7,787 nucleotides of DNA from Alphaproteobacteria bacterium. GTDB lineage: Bacteria > Pseudomonadota > Alphaproteobacteria > Puniceispirillales > Puniceispirillaceae. The translations under genes were made by a program, and so were the position numbers. The stretch spans positions 1 to 7,787 of the forward strand of contig WTHY01000125.1 in the NCBI GenBank assembly GCA_011522945.1, read 5' to 3'. The notes beneath the pieces were generated by a model. It saw nothing but the letters and a program-made list of their open reading frames with translations, did no database searches and was not told where the DNA came from. Positions 1-7,302 of this stretch are shown here, one piece after another. The stretch's first letter is position 1, and every line of letters begins with the position of its first letter.

Positions 1-253
1 GGCTAACGGCACCTGCAAATGACAGTAGGGTTGCGATCAACCCAGTGCTTAGTGACAAAAACACAGCAGAGCCTAATCCTGGCATATTAAGAAAGGCTAG
101 AAGCGGCTCCATAGATATGCCTGTACCGCCAAGCGCAGGAAAATATCCAGCTGCCGGCAATAGAACACCAACCAGACCTAGGCATACTGGCGCTACAAAA
201 AGCAACAAGGCATATTGGGTGATTATGGCCAGAAAAAATCTATCGTTTTTCAC
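1..253 (-). CDS. ynjC: ABC transporter permease, YnjC-type (partial, N-terminus only)
   Basis: Inner-membrane permease of the YnjBCD ABC importer, predicted to carry thiamine or a related solute; the ligand is not proven. Only the first 84 codons are inside the window; the gene runs off the left edge. The reading frame, translated by hand from the minus strand, gives a hydrophobic N-terminal helix (ITQYALLLFVAPVCLGLVG). This is followed by a LLPAAGYFPALGGTG segment and a second region with PGLGSAVFLSLSTGLIATLL. That pattern is characteristic of YnjC proteins at the same position. A stop codon (TGA at 283-281) lies shortly upstream in frame, and the GTG at 253 is the only conventional start before the hydrophobic segment. 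An AGGGG at 273-269 is a rather distant ribosome site (15 nt), so the start is not certain. It lies downstream of ynjB on the same strand, separated by about 210 nt, unusually far for this operon. Confidence 0.8.
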   Translation of the reverse strand, partial: MKNDRFFLAIITQYALLLFVAPVCLGLVGVLLPAAGYFPALGGTGISMEPLLAFLNMPGLGSAVFLSLSTGLIATLLSFAGAVS

Positions 254-463
254 GTCTTTATTGCTCAGCCCCTGAATGCCTCAATCTATGAGAGCGCCTA
301 TCTAGAATAGCTGCGACAGCATGAAATCATGGATAGCAATTGTAAAGACCAGACTTATGTCGCCAACAGGGAAATCAGACGGTTATCAAAGCGATATTCG
401 TCATTTGGATGCTAAACCGTCATATTCTCGCCAATTTGGCCTTGGTCCAGATGGTCATGGTTA

Positions 464-1696
464 CTAATTTCCACTGGCAAAGCGCCGTCGCCATTCTGCT
501 TCAAGCTTAGGGACCCAGGATGGATGCGGCTCTGCTAATGTTGTATCTAAAGCCGCTGGACTTAAGGTAGCCACACCACGTGGCAATGCATCAAAGGCAG
601 CTTGCATATTTGCAGGCAGCTTATCCAATGACAGAACGGTTGGGTCACCCCAAATCGCAGGATCTGCTTTATGTAATTGTGCCTCTGGAGACAGCATAAA
701 ATCTGCTACGATTTTTGCGGCCGAAGGTGATGCCGCATTATAGGGAATAGCTAGAAAATGAATATTTGCTAATGTGCCGCCCTCGTGGATATAGGTGCGT
801 GTTGTCTCTGGCAGCTCACCTGATACGACAGCTGCTGACGCATCTGCAGGATTGAAGGATACCGCAATAGCAACTTCGCCATCACCAAGTAATCTGCGCA
901 AGGTAGGATAATTTGCTGGATAATTTCGACCTGCACGCCATAAATTTGGCTGCGCAGTCTCCAACCATGCCCAAAGCGGTTTTGTAATGGCATCAAAGTC
1001 AGCCTCAGAAACAGGCGCATAAAGCGCTGCATCTGCCTGTGTAAGTTCAATTAAGAGCTGCTTTAAAAACGATACTCCGACAAAATCTGGAGGTTGCGGA
1101 AATGTAAATTTTCCAGGGTGGGTGGCAATATACTCTGCTAGTGCCGATGCCGAACGTGGCGGGTTTGGCAAAATGGCACTGTCATAAGCAAAAACGAGCT
1201 GTGCACGTCCCCATGGGGATTCCTTACCCTCAGTTGGTTCCGCAAAATCAGAAATCAGCGCCGGCAGCGTTTCAACATCTGTGAATTGCCAGCTTGGTAG
1301 AGCAAATACCCAGCTATCATCTTGCAATAAACCAGCACGTTTCAGCGCTGCGAAATTTTCCCCATTGACCCAGAGCAGGTCAATCGTGCCATCATTGTCG
1401 CGCCCAGCAGCTTGCTCTGCCAAAATACGGCTAACAGCAGCGGCTGTATCTGTCAGCTTCACATGAACCAGGTCAATATCATGAGTAGCTGCCAAGCGCT
1501 TACCAGCCCATTTGATATAGCTATTGATTTTGGCATCACCGCCCCAAGCGTTGAAATATACTGTTTTGCCATGTCCCTGCGCAACAACATCGTCCCAGCT
1601 TGCCGCACTGGCTATACTGACAGAAAAGACCAGAAGACAGGGTAGAATATAGGCGGCAAAGGCAGCTCTTATCCGGCGTTTAAACATTTTGTACAT
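464..1696 (-). CDS. ynjB: ABC transporter solute-binding protein, YnjB family
   Basis: Periplasmic solute-binding component of the YnjBCD importer (COG4134 type), which would deliver its ligand, predicted to be thiamine-like, to the YnjC permease encoded next. From the start chosen here it is 410 aa, near the size of E. coli YnjB. Residues about 5-31 form a Sec signal peptide: a basic FKRRIR stretch, a hydrophobic core, and an ASA cleavage site before ASW. There is no lipobox. Family hallmarks are VYFNAWGG (residues 46-53), LLWVNGENF, ESPWGRAQL, FPQPPDFVG, ADPAIWGDPTVL (344-355) and a C-terminal LAEPHPSW. The frame is open upstream to an ATG at 1798, but that adds 34 residues ahead of the signal peptide and is unlikely. 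ATG at 1687 is an equally good alternative start; neither start has a strong ribosome site. The family assignment is firm and the ligand is inferred. Confidence 0.92.
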   Translation of the reverse strand: MYKMFKRRIRAAFAAYILPCLLVFSVSIASAASWDDVVAQGHGKTVYFNAWGGDAKINSYIKWAGKRLAATHDIDLVHVKLTDTAAAVSRILAEQAAGRDNDGTIDLLWVNGENFAALKRAGLLQDDSWVFALPSWQFTDVETLPALISDFAEPTEGKESPWGRAQLVFAYDSAILPNPPRSASALAEYIATHPGKFTFPQPPDFVGVSFLKQLLIELTQADAALYAPVSEADFDAITKPLWAWLETAQPNLWRAGRNYPANYPTLRRLLGDGEVAIAVSFNPADASAAVVSGELPETTRTYIHEGGTLANIHFLAIPYNAASPSAAKIVADFMLSPEAQLHKADPAIWGDPTVLSLDKLPANMQAAFDALPRGVATLSPAALDTTLAEPHPSWVPKLEAEWRRRFASGN

Positions 1697-1992
1697 CCAC
1701 AAATTTCTGATGATTTCAACAACGCGCTGCACAGTAAACCAATTAACCTTAAGACAAAACTGCTTTTGGGCCATCTTGTCAAAAATAAGACACCGCAAAT
1801 AAAAGACCTGCTCAAGCCTCTAGCTGCACAGAACTTTGTGGAGCATTGCGCCCCAAAGCTATCCTACAAATATGACCTACCGGACATAGATTAGGATGAC
1901 GAAAGCACAGATGCATGATGGTCATTACAGAGAGGCAAAAAATGCGACGGGAAAGCGACAGGTCAGAGCATGTCTGTATTGAGGCTGAGCCA

Positions 1993-2033
1993 TGGTATAG
2001 TTTTTAAAATATCGATGATGCGTCTCTATACCA
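1993..2033. repeat. Inverted repeat, 8-bp arms
   Basis: TGGTATAG (1993-2000) and CTATACCA (2026-2033) are perfect reverse complements separated by 25 AT-rich bases. They could form a stem-loop in RNA or be a spaced protein site. No function is assigned. Confidence 0.45.
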
Positions 2034-2110
2034 GCCAGCTTAGGGTTGGCAAATTTCGAGTATCCTAAAGGAGCGGGAAAGCCTTTTTGGGTGCAATCAG
2101 CCTTAGGAAG

Positions 2111-2130
2111 GCTAGCTTAAGGTAGCTAGC
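2111..2130. repeat. Inverted repeat, 7-bp arms (possible hairpin)
   Basis: GCTAGCT and AGCTAGC flank a 6-base loop, with a smaller CCTT-AGG-AAGG dyad directly to the left (2101-2111). It lies about 170 nt past the kinase stop codon. A transcript from the kinase operon would fold here, but no run of U follows on either strand, so a classical rho-independent terminator is not supported. Confidence 0.4.
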
Positions 2131-2299
2131 TCAAATGTGCCAATTTAAGAAAAATTGATTGCGGGCCTAGCCAGATTGCACACCTTCAATATACCAGCAG
2201 GCAGATTTAGCTATGCCCCCTATCTAGAGGCAAAAGACATATGCAACCTTCCCCTGTAGCTGATTTTTGTCAATCCCATCAGACAGCATTTAAGCCATG

Positions 2300-5056
2300 C
2301 TATGAGGGCTCGTCTGCCGGCCAAGATAGCGGCACAATAATTTCGAATAAGCTACCAGAGCCGCTGTCACGCAAGTGAAGCTTGCCATGTAAATTCACCA
2401 TCATTTGAGCACTAATTGCAAGTCCAAGCCCAACACCAGTTTTGGAATTTGTCGGTGTAACAGTCGCAAATTTTTCAAAGATTTTTTCGCGCTGCTCTGA
2501 GGCTATACCAGGACCATTATCTTGCACATGAATAACAAGTTTTGGATGCGCGCCAACATCTATAACATTTGTGGAAATCAGGATATGCGGCACAGTCTTA
2601 TCATTATGTTTAATCGCATTTGATATCAGATTGATCAGAACCTGAAGCAGCCTGTCTGCATCTGTCTCTACTAGCTGATCCTCTGTATGCAGCTCCAGAT
2701 CGATGATAGCACCATGTTCTGAAATCAAACTATTAAGGGCTAATTCTGCTCTACTTAACAATTGGGGCAAGGCTACAAACTGAACATCAAGCCGTGCCTG
2801 TCCGCTTTCCAAAAAGCTGATCTCAAGAATATTATCTAATAATCTTGTGAGCCGCATACTCTCATCATGGATGATAGACGCAAAATGACTTGTTTGTTCT
2901 GCGCTATTTTGTGTGCCACCTCTTGCTGTATCTGTTTGTGCTTCTCTCAGAATTTCTGCAAATGAGCGAATAGAAGCCATAGGCGTTCTGAGCTCATGAC
3001 TAACTTGCGAGAGAAAATTATCCCGCTGCTGGCCAAGATGCAGAAGTTGCATATTCGCTTCACGCAACTTGTTCGCAGCTGTCTCCAGGGCAATGGATTT
3101 TTCTTCCAGCTCGGCAGAATAGGCCCGCACTTGCGCCGATTCATCTGCAAGCGCAACCAACTCACTTACTGAGATATATCCATCTGTTGTCATTTGGGCG
3201 AATAAAGCATGTGCTGTTGCGGCCCCCACTACAGAAGAGAATTGTCGTTCTAATTCTTCAATCAAATCGCTCGTTAATTTTGGTAAACCAGAGGTGATGC
3301 CTTGTTTTTGCGCGGCTGCACGAAATAAAGCACTTGCCTCTTCACGTCCCAAAATACGCTGCGACACCGCTAATAATTCATGCTCAGAGGATGGTTGCAA
3401 ATAGGCACGCTTATACTGGCTATCTACGCGCGGAGATGTAAAAATATAAGCCTGAAATTGTTCTAGCGCCGTAGGCCGGCTAAAGACGGATACAAGAACA
3501 AACACAAGACTATTCAAACCAAGTGACCAGAAGGTGGCATGAACTAACGGGTCTTGAATTTCTGAACCAAAAAGGGCTGTTGGTCTCAGCCAATTCAGTC
3601 CAAATAATCCTGAGTCCAATATTGAGGCACTTAAAATGAACTGCCCTTCAAAGCTGGGCAGAAAAGAGGCATATGCCCATATGGTGAAGCCTGTTATGAC
3701 ACCACTCAGTGCGCCAGCCTTTGTTGCGCCCTGCCATAATAACCCGCCAACAAGCGCTGGCAGCGCCTGGCTAACACCGAGAAACGCAATTAAGCCGATC
3801 GCTGCGAGCGCGCCAGAACCGCCTGATGCCCGAAAATACAAATAGCCAAACAACAGAATGACAATAATACTAATCCGCCTTGAGGTCAGTGTCACACGTC
3901 GTAAATCATAAGAGGCTGCTGGGCCACTGCCTGAGAGCTTTAGCCAGAGCGGTAATACAATATTATTTGAAATCATCGTGGAGAGGGCCAGCGCTGCCAT
4001 TATGACCATAGAGGTTGCAGAAGAAAAGCCTCCCAAAAAGGCAAATGCCGCCATCCCTGTCTGGCCTTGCGATAGAGGAACACTCAAAACAAATAAGTCT
4101 GGATTGGCAGATGCAGGCAATGTGCTTAGACCAAATAAGGCTATCGGCAGCACAAATAGGCTCATGAGAAAAAGATATCCCGGAAATGCCCATGAGGCCA
4201 TAGAGAGTTGCTTGTCATCTCTATTTTCAACAACGATGACCTGAAACATGCGTGGCAAGCAGATAATGGCAAAGCCTGATAAAAATGTAAGGGTAATCCA
4301 TCTTTGATCAAACAGGTTGGTATTTTGTGCCAGCTGATCCAGCGCCGGCGTTAAATCTACTGGTGATGTCAAAATCCAATAACAGACAGCAACACCAACT
4401 GTCACAAGTGATGCCAGTTTCACTAACGCCTCGATGGCAATCGCCGTAACAACACCCTCATGACGCTCAGAGGCATGTAGATTACGTGTGCCAAACATAA
4501 TTGTGAATGTTGCAAGGCCTATCGCTAGTAAAAAAGCTGTTGTTTGACCCCAGACTTGTCCGCCATCTGCAAGTGCGGCTGTCTGCCCGATATTATGTGG
4601 CAAGGATGCCTGTGAGAACACGGAGAGGCTTAAGGTTAGAGATTGTAGCTGCAGGGCAATATAGGGTGTTGCGCCAAAAAGAGCGATAAGAGAGACAATC
4701 ACCCCTAATGATGTGCTTTTTCCATATCGTGAAGATAGCAAATCAGCGATAGATGTCAGCCGCTCTCTCCTGCCAGTACGCACAAGGCGGCGCAAAAACC
4801 ACCACCATCCGACAAAAACTAATGTGGGGCCAAGATAAATGGCGATATATTCTAGGCCATTTCTGGCCGCTGACCCCACCGCTCCATAGAAGGTCCATGC
4901 TGTACAATAGACAGATAAGGATAATGTGTAGATAACAGGTGACCGCAAAAATCCTGCATGTCCACGCCGCACACGCCGTTCCGCCAGATAGGCAACAAAA
5001 AATAAGAGCAAGCTGTAGAGAAGCGTTGCGCCGATGATTAACTCAACAGAGATCAT
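2300..5056 (-). CDS. Hybrid symporter/sensor histidine kinase, CbrA/CrbS type
   Basis: Membrane sensor kinase of 918 aa. Residues about 1-520 form a sodium:solute symporter (SLC5/SSF) domain with roughly 13 hydrophobic helices, including the CTAWTFYGAVGSAARNG region (51-67) typical of CbrA-like sensors. Residues about 525-625 fit the STAC linker of this family. There is no obvious PAS domain; a short coiled coil (about 640-680) leads directly into the kinase. The DHp H-box is SHELRTP with phospho-acceptor His687. The ATP-binding domain has the N-box Asn813 (ISNAIKHN), G1 DNGPG (846-850) and G2 GVGLGLA (874-880), so an active kinase is expected. Family members sense histidine (CbrA) or acetate (CrbS); the ligand here is unknown. 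Its ATG overlaps the stop of the upstream small membrane protein (ATGA), implying translational coupling, and it is the last gene of the cluster. Confidence 0.93.
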   Translation of the reverse strand: MISVELIIGATLLYSLLLFFVAYLAERRVRRGHAGFLRSPVIYTLSLSVYCTAWTFYGAVGSAARNGLEYIAIYLGPTLVFVGWWWFLRRLVRTGRRERLTSIADLLSSRYGKSTSLGVIVSLIALFGATPYIALQLQSLTLSLSVFSQASLPHNIGQTAALADGGQVWGQTTAFLLAIGLATFTIMFGTRNLHASERHEGVVTAIAIEALVKLASLVTVGVAVCYWILTSPVDLTPALDQLAQNTNLFDQRWITLTFLSGFAIICLPRMFQVIVVENRDDKQLSMASWAFPGYLFLMSLFVLPIALFGLSTLPASANPDLFVLSVPLSQGQTGMAAFAFLGGFSSATSMVIMAALALSTMISNNIVLPLWLKLSGSGPAASYDLRRVTLTSRRISIIVILLFGYLYFRASGGSGALAAIGLIAFLGVSQALPALVGGLLWQGATKAGALSGVITGFTIWAYASFLPSFEGQFILSASILDSGLFGLNWLRPTALFGSEIQDPLVHATFWSLGLNSLVFVLVSVFSRPTALEQFQAYIFTSPRVDSQYKRAYLQPSSEHELLAVSQRILGREEASALFRAAAQKQGITSGLPKLTSDLIEELERQFSSVVGAATAHALFAQMTTDGYISVSELVALADESAQVRAYSAELEEKSIALETAANKLREANMQLLHLGQQRDNFLSQVSHELRTPMASIRSFAEILREAQTDTARGGTQNSAEQTSHFASIIHDESMRLTRLLDNILEISFLESGQARLDVQFVALPQLLSRAELALNSLISEHGAIIDLELHTEDQLVETDADRLLQVLINLISNAIKHNDKTVPHILISTNVIDVGAHPKLVIHVQDNGPGIASEQREKIFEKFATVTPTNSKTGVGLGLAISAQMMVNLHGKLHLRDSGSGSLFEIIVPLSWPADEPS

Positions 5057-5388
5057 TCATCAGTCTCGTTTAGCAATAAACGATTAGACAAAAATAATGC
5101 GACAAGGATTAAGGCGAGCCAGAAACCAAAAATGAGGAGACCAGACTGTAGAATTTGAGTCTCGGTACCTGCCGCCAAAAAGGCGTTTGGTAATGTTGTT
5201 CCAAACAGTAGCATGCCAAAAATCGTGACGATAATTGATATTTCGCGCACACGGCTTTTATACTGGAACAAGTCAGATTTTCGCTGTGCAGGCAGTGGCT
5301 GGCGATTAGCCTCGGAATGAATTGCGGGATTCGCCCCCATTTCACGAGCACCATCATCAGTTTGTTTGTGCGCCTTAGTCTCAGTCAT
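5053..5388 (-). CDS. Small two-helix membrane protein, probable symporter-kinase partner
   Basis: Protein of 111 aa with a polar, probably cytoplasmic N-terminal tail of about 48 residues. Two hydrophobic segments follow (about 50-67 and 80-101), and the C-terminus is short and acidic. I do not recognise a named family with certainty. Small two-helix proteins are commonly encoded directly upstream of sodium:solute symporters and symporter-type kinases, where they may act as accessory subunits. The size, topology and position here fit that pattern. The start ATG shares one base with the receiver gene's stop (TAATG at 5390-5386), and its own stop overlaps the kinase start by 4 bases (ATGA, 5056-5053). 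No separate ribosome site is visible, so it is probably translated by coupling. The gene call is strong because of the double overlap; the accessory role is inference. Confidence 0.85.
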   Translation of the reverse strand: MTETKAHKQTDDGAREMGANPAIHSEANRQPLPAQRKSDLFQYKSRVREISIIVTIFGMLLFGTTLPNAFLAAGTETQILQSGLLIFGFWLALILVALFLSNRLLLNETDE

Positions 5389-5762
5389 TAGGCTTTGTCA
5401 GCCAGTAAATGTCTGGCTTCTTCAACAAGTTCGCCATTGGCAAAGGGCTTGGTCATAAAACTAGAAACCCCTGCAAGCTGCGCCATTTGCCTGTCTCGCG
5501 CTTGCCCTTTCGCGGTAAGCATCAAAATCGGCACATCTCGACTAGACTCGCGTTGCCGCAATTCCTTCACAATATCAATACCACTTTTGTTCGGTAGCAT
5601 ATGATCAAGAATGATGAGATCTGGGTCTGATGATGACACTGTGTCTACCGCCAAAGCGCCATCTGCTTCTACCGTGCACTCCCAGCCTTCACGCTGAAAT
5701 AAAAATCTGACAGCTTCAACAATATGCGGCTCATCTTCTACTATAAGTATCTTTGCAGCCAT
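5388..5762 (-). CDS. Stand-alone receiver-domain response regulator (CheY-like)
   Basis: Cytoplasmic 124-aa response regulator made only of a receiver domain. The acidic pocket is Glu9-Asp10 in IVEDEP, the phospho-acceptor is Asp53 (ILDHMLP), the switch Thr is Thr83 (MLTAKG), and the conserved Lys is Lys105 (TKPF). All catalytic positions are intact. No DNA-binding or enzymatic output domain follows, unlike CbrB (NtrC-type) or CrbR (LuxR-type), the usual partners of such kinases. It must therefore act through protein contact or as a phosphate shuttle. A strong GGGAGGG ribosome site sits 5 nt before the ATG. It overlaps the small membrane protein by one base and lies 89 nt downstream of the XRE regulator on the same strand. 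The likely donor is the symporter kinase encoded two genes downstream. Confidence 0.94.
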   Translation of the reverse strand: MAAKILIVEDEPHIVEAVRFLFQREGWECTVEADGALAVDTVSSSDPDLIILDHMLPNKSGIDIVKELRQRESSRDVPILMLTAKGQARDRQMAQLAGVSSFMTKPFANGELVEEARHLLADKA

Positions 5763-5851
5763 ATGATCCCTCCCCCAAACCGCTTATATCAGACAGGAAA
5801 AACACCTTGTCAGCAAGTCGAAAACAGTCATCATCTCATCACGTGAAAACC

Positions 5852-7237
5852 TCAACTTGTTAGCGCATAGGCTTCACGTCTGTCCCCACAATTTGTGCGT
5901 GCACAAATGGCACAATGAAACCCAACTTCAATTTCTAATGGCGTGCCTGCCGTTTGTGCACGAGACCCAGCCTTGTCAGCAAGGCTTCCAGCTTCACGAT
6001 ATAGCATCATAGCCCGCATCAATGGCGGCAGGCCTGTCAGATGATGCTGTGTCTGCCACGCATAGCTATAGCTAATGCACGGCAAACCATCTATTGGATT
6101 TAAGCGTGCCATAATACCTTGCTGCGGCCTGGATAAGGCTCTGTAAATAGGCCATCTTGGACAAGCGCCACTCCTTGTTGGCAATCTCAATGCACGTAAT
6201 TCTTTGCGCAATAAGACACCTGCTGAATTATCAATCTCCAATAATCCAAATTGTGGCATCTCAGGCTTGTCTGTCGGCAAATGTGCAAGTCGGAAAAAGA
6301 CTGTTGGCACATCCTGCTGATACTGTTCTGCAAGCGTAAAGGGGTCAAAGTGATGCCGCTCAGCTGTTTCAATAATATCATCAAGCGGCAGTGCCAAAGC
6401 GACTTTGCGATATCGACCTGCCCAACTCTCCAAATGCTTTGCAGCTGTTGGGGTATCTGTAAATGTCGTGAATTCTGTTTCTGCAATTATGTCAGAAACT
6501 GGTATCTCACCTGTCTCCAAGGCAGGTACAAAACGCCCAACGAGATATGCTAGGTTTGATGTGTCCTGCATGCCAGCAGATTGTATGTCGCCTAGGTTGC
6601 CAGCAGCTTTGCCATCAACCTTTTGCGGCATAGCGGGGTTGCTGGTGACTGTTACATCAGGGTCAAAGGCGGCCAGCAATTCTTCTGCCTTTCGCGCCAG
6701 CCTTTTACTCTCTTGAAAGATGTTTGCATCAAATCGTGCACGCTGCTCAGCTTCAAGCGCCCCATGTAAAACGAGAATCTCAGCTGTAGATCGAATTGCT
6801 GTAATATTGGTCAGCATAATATGTAATGTGTCTCGCAACACAGGGTCATGATGAAACTGATCTGATAGGCTTGCCAATGTATCAGCTTGTGTCTCTGTTT
6901 TCCGGATTTGATCATCTAGCAGTTCTGCCCATCCTGGAAAGCGGCCGATAAACTCATTGATTCGCTCTAATTCGGCAGCGGCAGATGGAATGCGCCGCGC
7001 TGTCTGATGAAATCGCTCCAACATATTCGTATCAGCATTTCGGGCAAGATCCTCAGCAGTCACATCCAGCTCTGCAGCCAAGGCCAACAATAATTTTCCT
7101 GCCACCGGTCTTTTATTATGTTCTATGAGATTGAGATAAGAGGCAGAAATACCAACAGATTGGGCCAAATCTGACTGCTTCATTTTTAATGCACGTCGCA
7201 ACAAACGAACACGCGTCCCAATTAGTTGAAGTGCCAT
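5852..7237 (-). CDS. XRE-family, ScfR-type transcriptional regulator with DHp-like insert
   Basis: Transcription factor of 461 aa. Residues about 7-64 form an XRE helix-turn-helix (QSDLAQSVGISASYLNLIEH is the core). Residues about 127-190 resemble a histidine-kinase DHp hairpin, with His139 at the phospho-acceptor position, but no ATPase domain follows. Residues about 250-320 look like a degenerate IrrE/M78 peptidase-like segment with no HExxH. Residues about 328-455 match the C-terminal region of short-chain fatty acyl-CoA regulators (ScfR; relatives include RamB and PccR): FGLLEID, the GACPRWPIYRALSRP block, and a terminal cysteine cluster C442-x2-C445-x4-C450. The frame is open to an ATG at 7282, but GGAGGT just before the ATG at 7237 fixes the start. 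The gene heads the sensory cluster and is divergent from an ABC solute-binding protein gene. The exact effector and targets are not known. Confidence 0.9.
   Translation of the reverse strand: MALQLIGTRVRLLRRALKMKQSDLAQSVGISASYLNLIEHNKRPVAGKLLLALAAELDVTAEDLARNADTNMLERFHQTARRIPSAAAELERINEFIGRFPGWAELLDDQIRKTETQADTLASLSDQFHHDPVLRDTLHIMLTNITAIRSTAEILVLHGALEAEQRARFDANIFQESKRLARKAEELLAAFDPDVTVTSNPAMPQKVDGKAAGNLGDIQSAGMQDTSNLAYLVGRFVPALETGEIPVSDIIAETEFTTFTDTPTAAKHLESWAGRYRKVALALPLDDIIETAERHHFDPFTLAEQYQQDVPTVFFRLAHLPTDKPEMPQFGLLEIDNSAGVLLRKELRALRLPTRSGACPRWPIYRALSRPQQGIMARLNPIDGLPCISYSYAWQTQHHLTGLPPLMRAMMLYREAGSLADKAGSRAQTAGTPLEIEVGFHCAICARTNCGDRREAYALTS
6668..6859 (-). other. DHp-like (HisKA-like) hairpin inside the XRE regulator
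   Basis: Residues 127-190 of the regulator. Residues 139-155 align without gaps to H-box residues 687-703 of the neighbouring kinase, with 9 of 17 identical (H, T, I-R-S, A-E-I-L). The second helix aligns at 169-188 against 725-744, with 8 of 20 identical (F, I, E-S, R-L, R, L). The loop between the helices is 8 residues shorter than in the kinase. The H-box arginine and proline are not conserved. The resemblance is read directly from the translation; phosphorylation is untested. Confidence 0.6.
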
Positions 7238-7241
7238 AATG

Positions 7242-7247
7242 ACCTCC
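7242..7247 (-). promoter_or_regulatory. Ribosome binding site fixing the XRE regulator start
   Basis: GGAGGT on the minus strand ends 4 nt before the ATG at 7237. It rules in that start over the in-frame ATG at 7282, which lies upstream of this site. Confidence 0.8.
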
Positions 7248-7251
7248 GAGC

Positions 7252-7281
7252 TTGCGCGACAGATCTTGAGATTGCGCGACA
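7252..7281. repeat. Perfect 10-bp direct repeat, candidate operator
   Basis: TTGCGCGACA occurs at 7252-7261 and 7272-7281. The copies start 20 bp apart, about two helical turns, and sit directly upstream of the regulator's ribosome site. Position and spacing suggest a protein-binding site, perhaps for autoregulation; this is inference. Confidence 0.5.
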
Positions 7282-7296
7282 AGTACGTTTACTTGT
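7279..7296. repeat. Perfect 7-bp inverted repeat, candidate operator
   Basis: ACAAGTA (7279-7285) and TACTTGT (7290-7296) are reverse complements around a 4-base centre. A second dyad, GTAAA-TTT-TTTAC (7295-7307), abuts it. The size suits a dimeric helix-turn-helix protein. It overlaps the right copy of the TTGCGCGACA repeat by three bases. Confidence 0.45.
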
Positions 7297-7302
7297 AAAT
7301 TT

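Larger units (their letters stand above)
1799..2299. other. Non-coding gap with short inverted repeats
   Basis: About 500 bases between the end of the kinase gene and the ynjB open frame (about 600 to the preferred ynjB start). I see no convincing gene, RNA gene or gene remnant on either strand. It would hold the kinase operon's transcript end and the ynjB promoter, but I could not identify a clear promoter. It contains two perfect inverted repeats (listed separately) and a 9-bp TATACCAGC repeated at 2028-2036 and 2190-2198. Confidence 0.5.

Noticed and set aside
45..275. Plus-strand open frame of 76 codons at the left edge
   Set aside because: The opposite strand encodes a clear YnjC-type permease N-terminus; the plus-strand translation is low-complexity and matches nothing.
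1697..1798. N-terminal extension of YnjB to the ATG at 1798
   Set aside because: It would place 34 residues before a well-formed signal peptide and has no support as coding sequence.
2067..2088. Plus-strand AAAGG...CCTTT stem with a T run
   Set aside because: No plus-strand gene lies upstream, the stem is 5 bp and the loop is long; probably chance.
2947..3165. Minus-strand frame of 72 codons inside the kinase gene
   Set aside because: It is a shifted-frame shadow of the kinase coiled coil/DHp region.
5798..5817. Possible terminator or attenuator between the regulator and the receiver (CTTG-n4-CAAG followed by T-rich sequence on the minus strand)
   Set aside because: The stem is only 4 bp and the T run is short; not enough to call a terminator or to argue against co-transcription.
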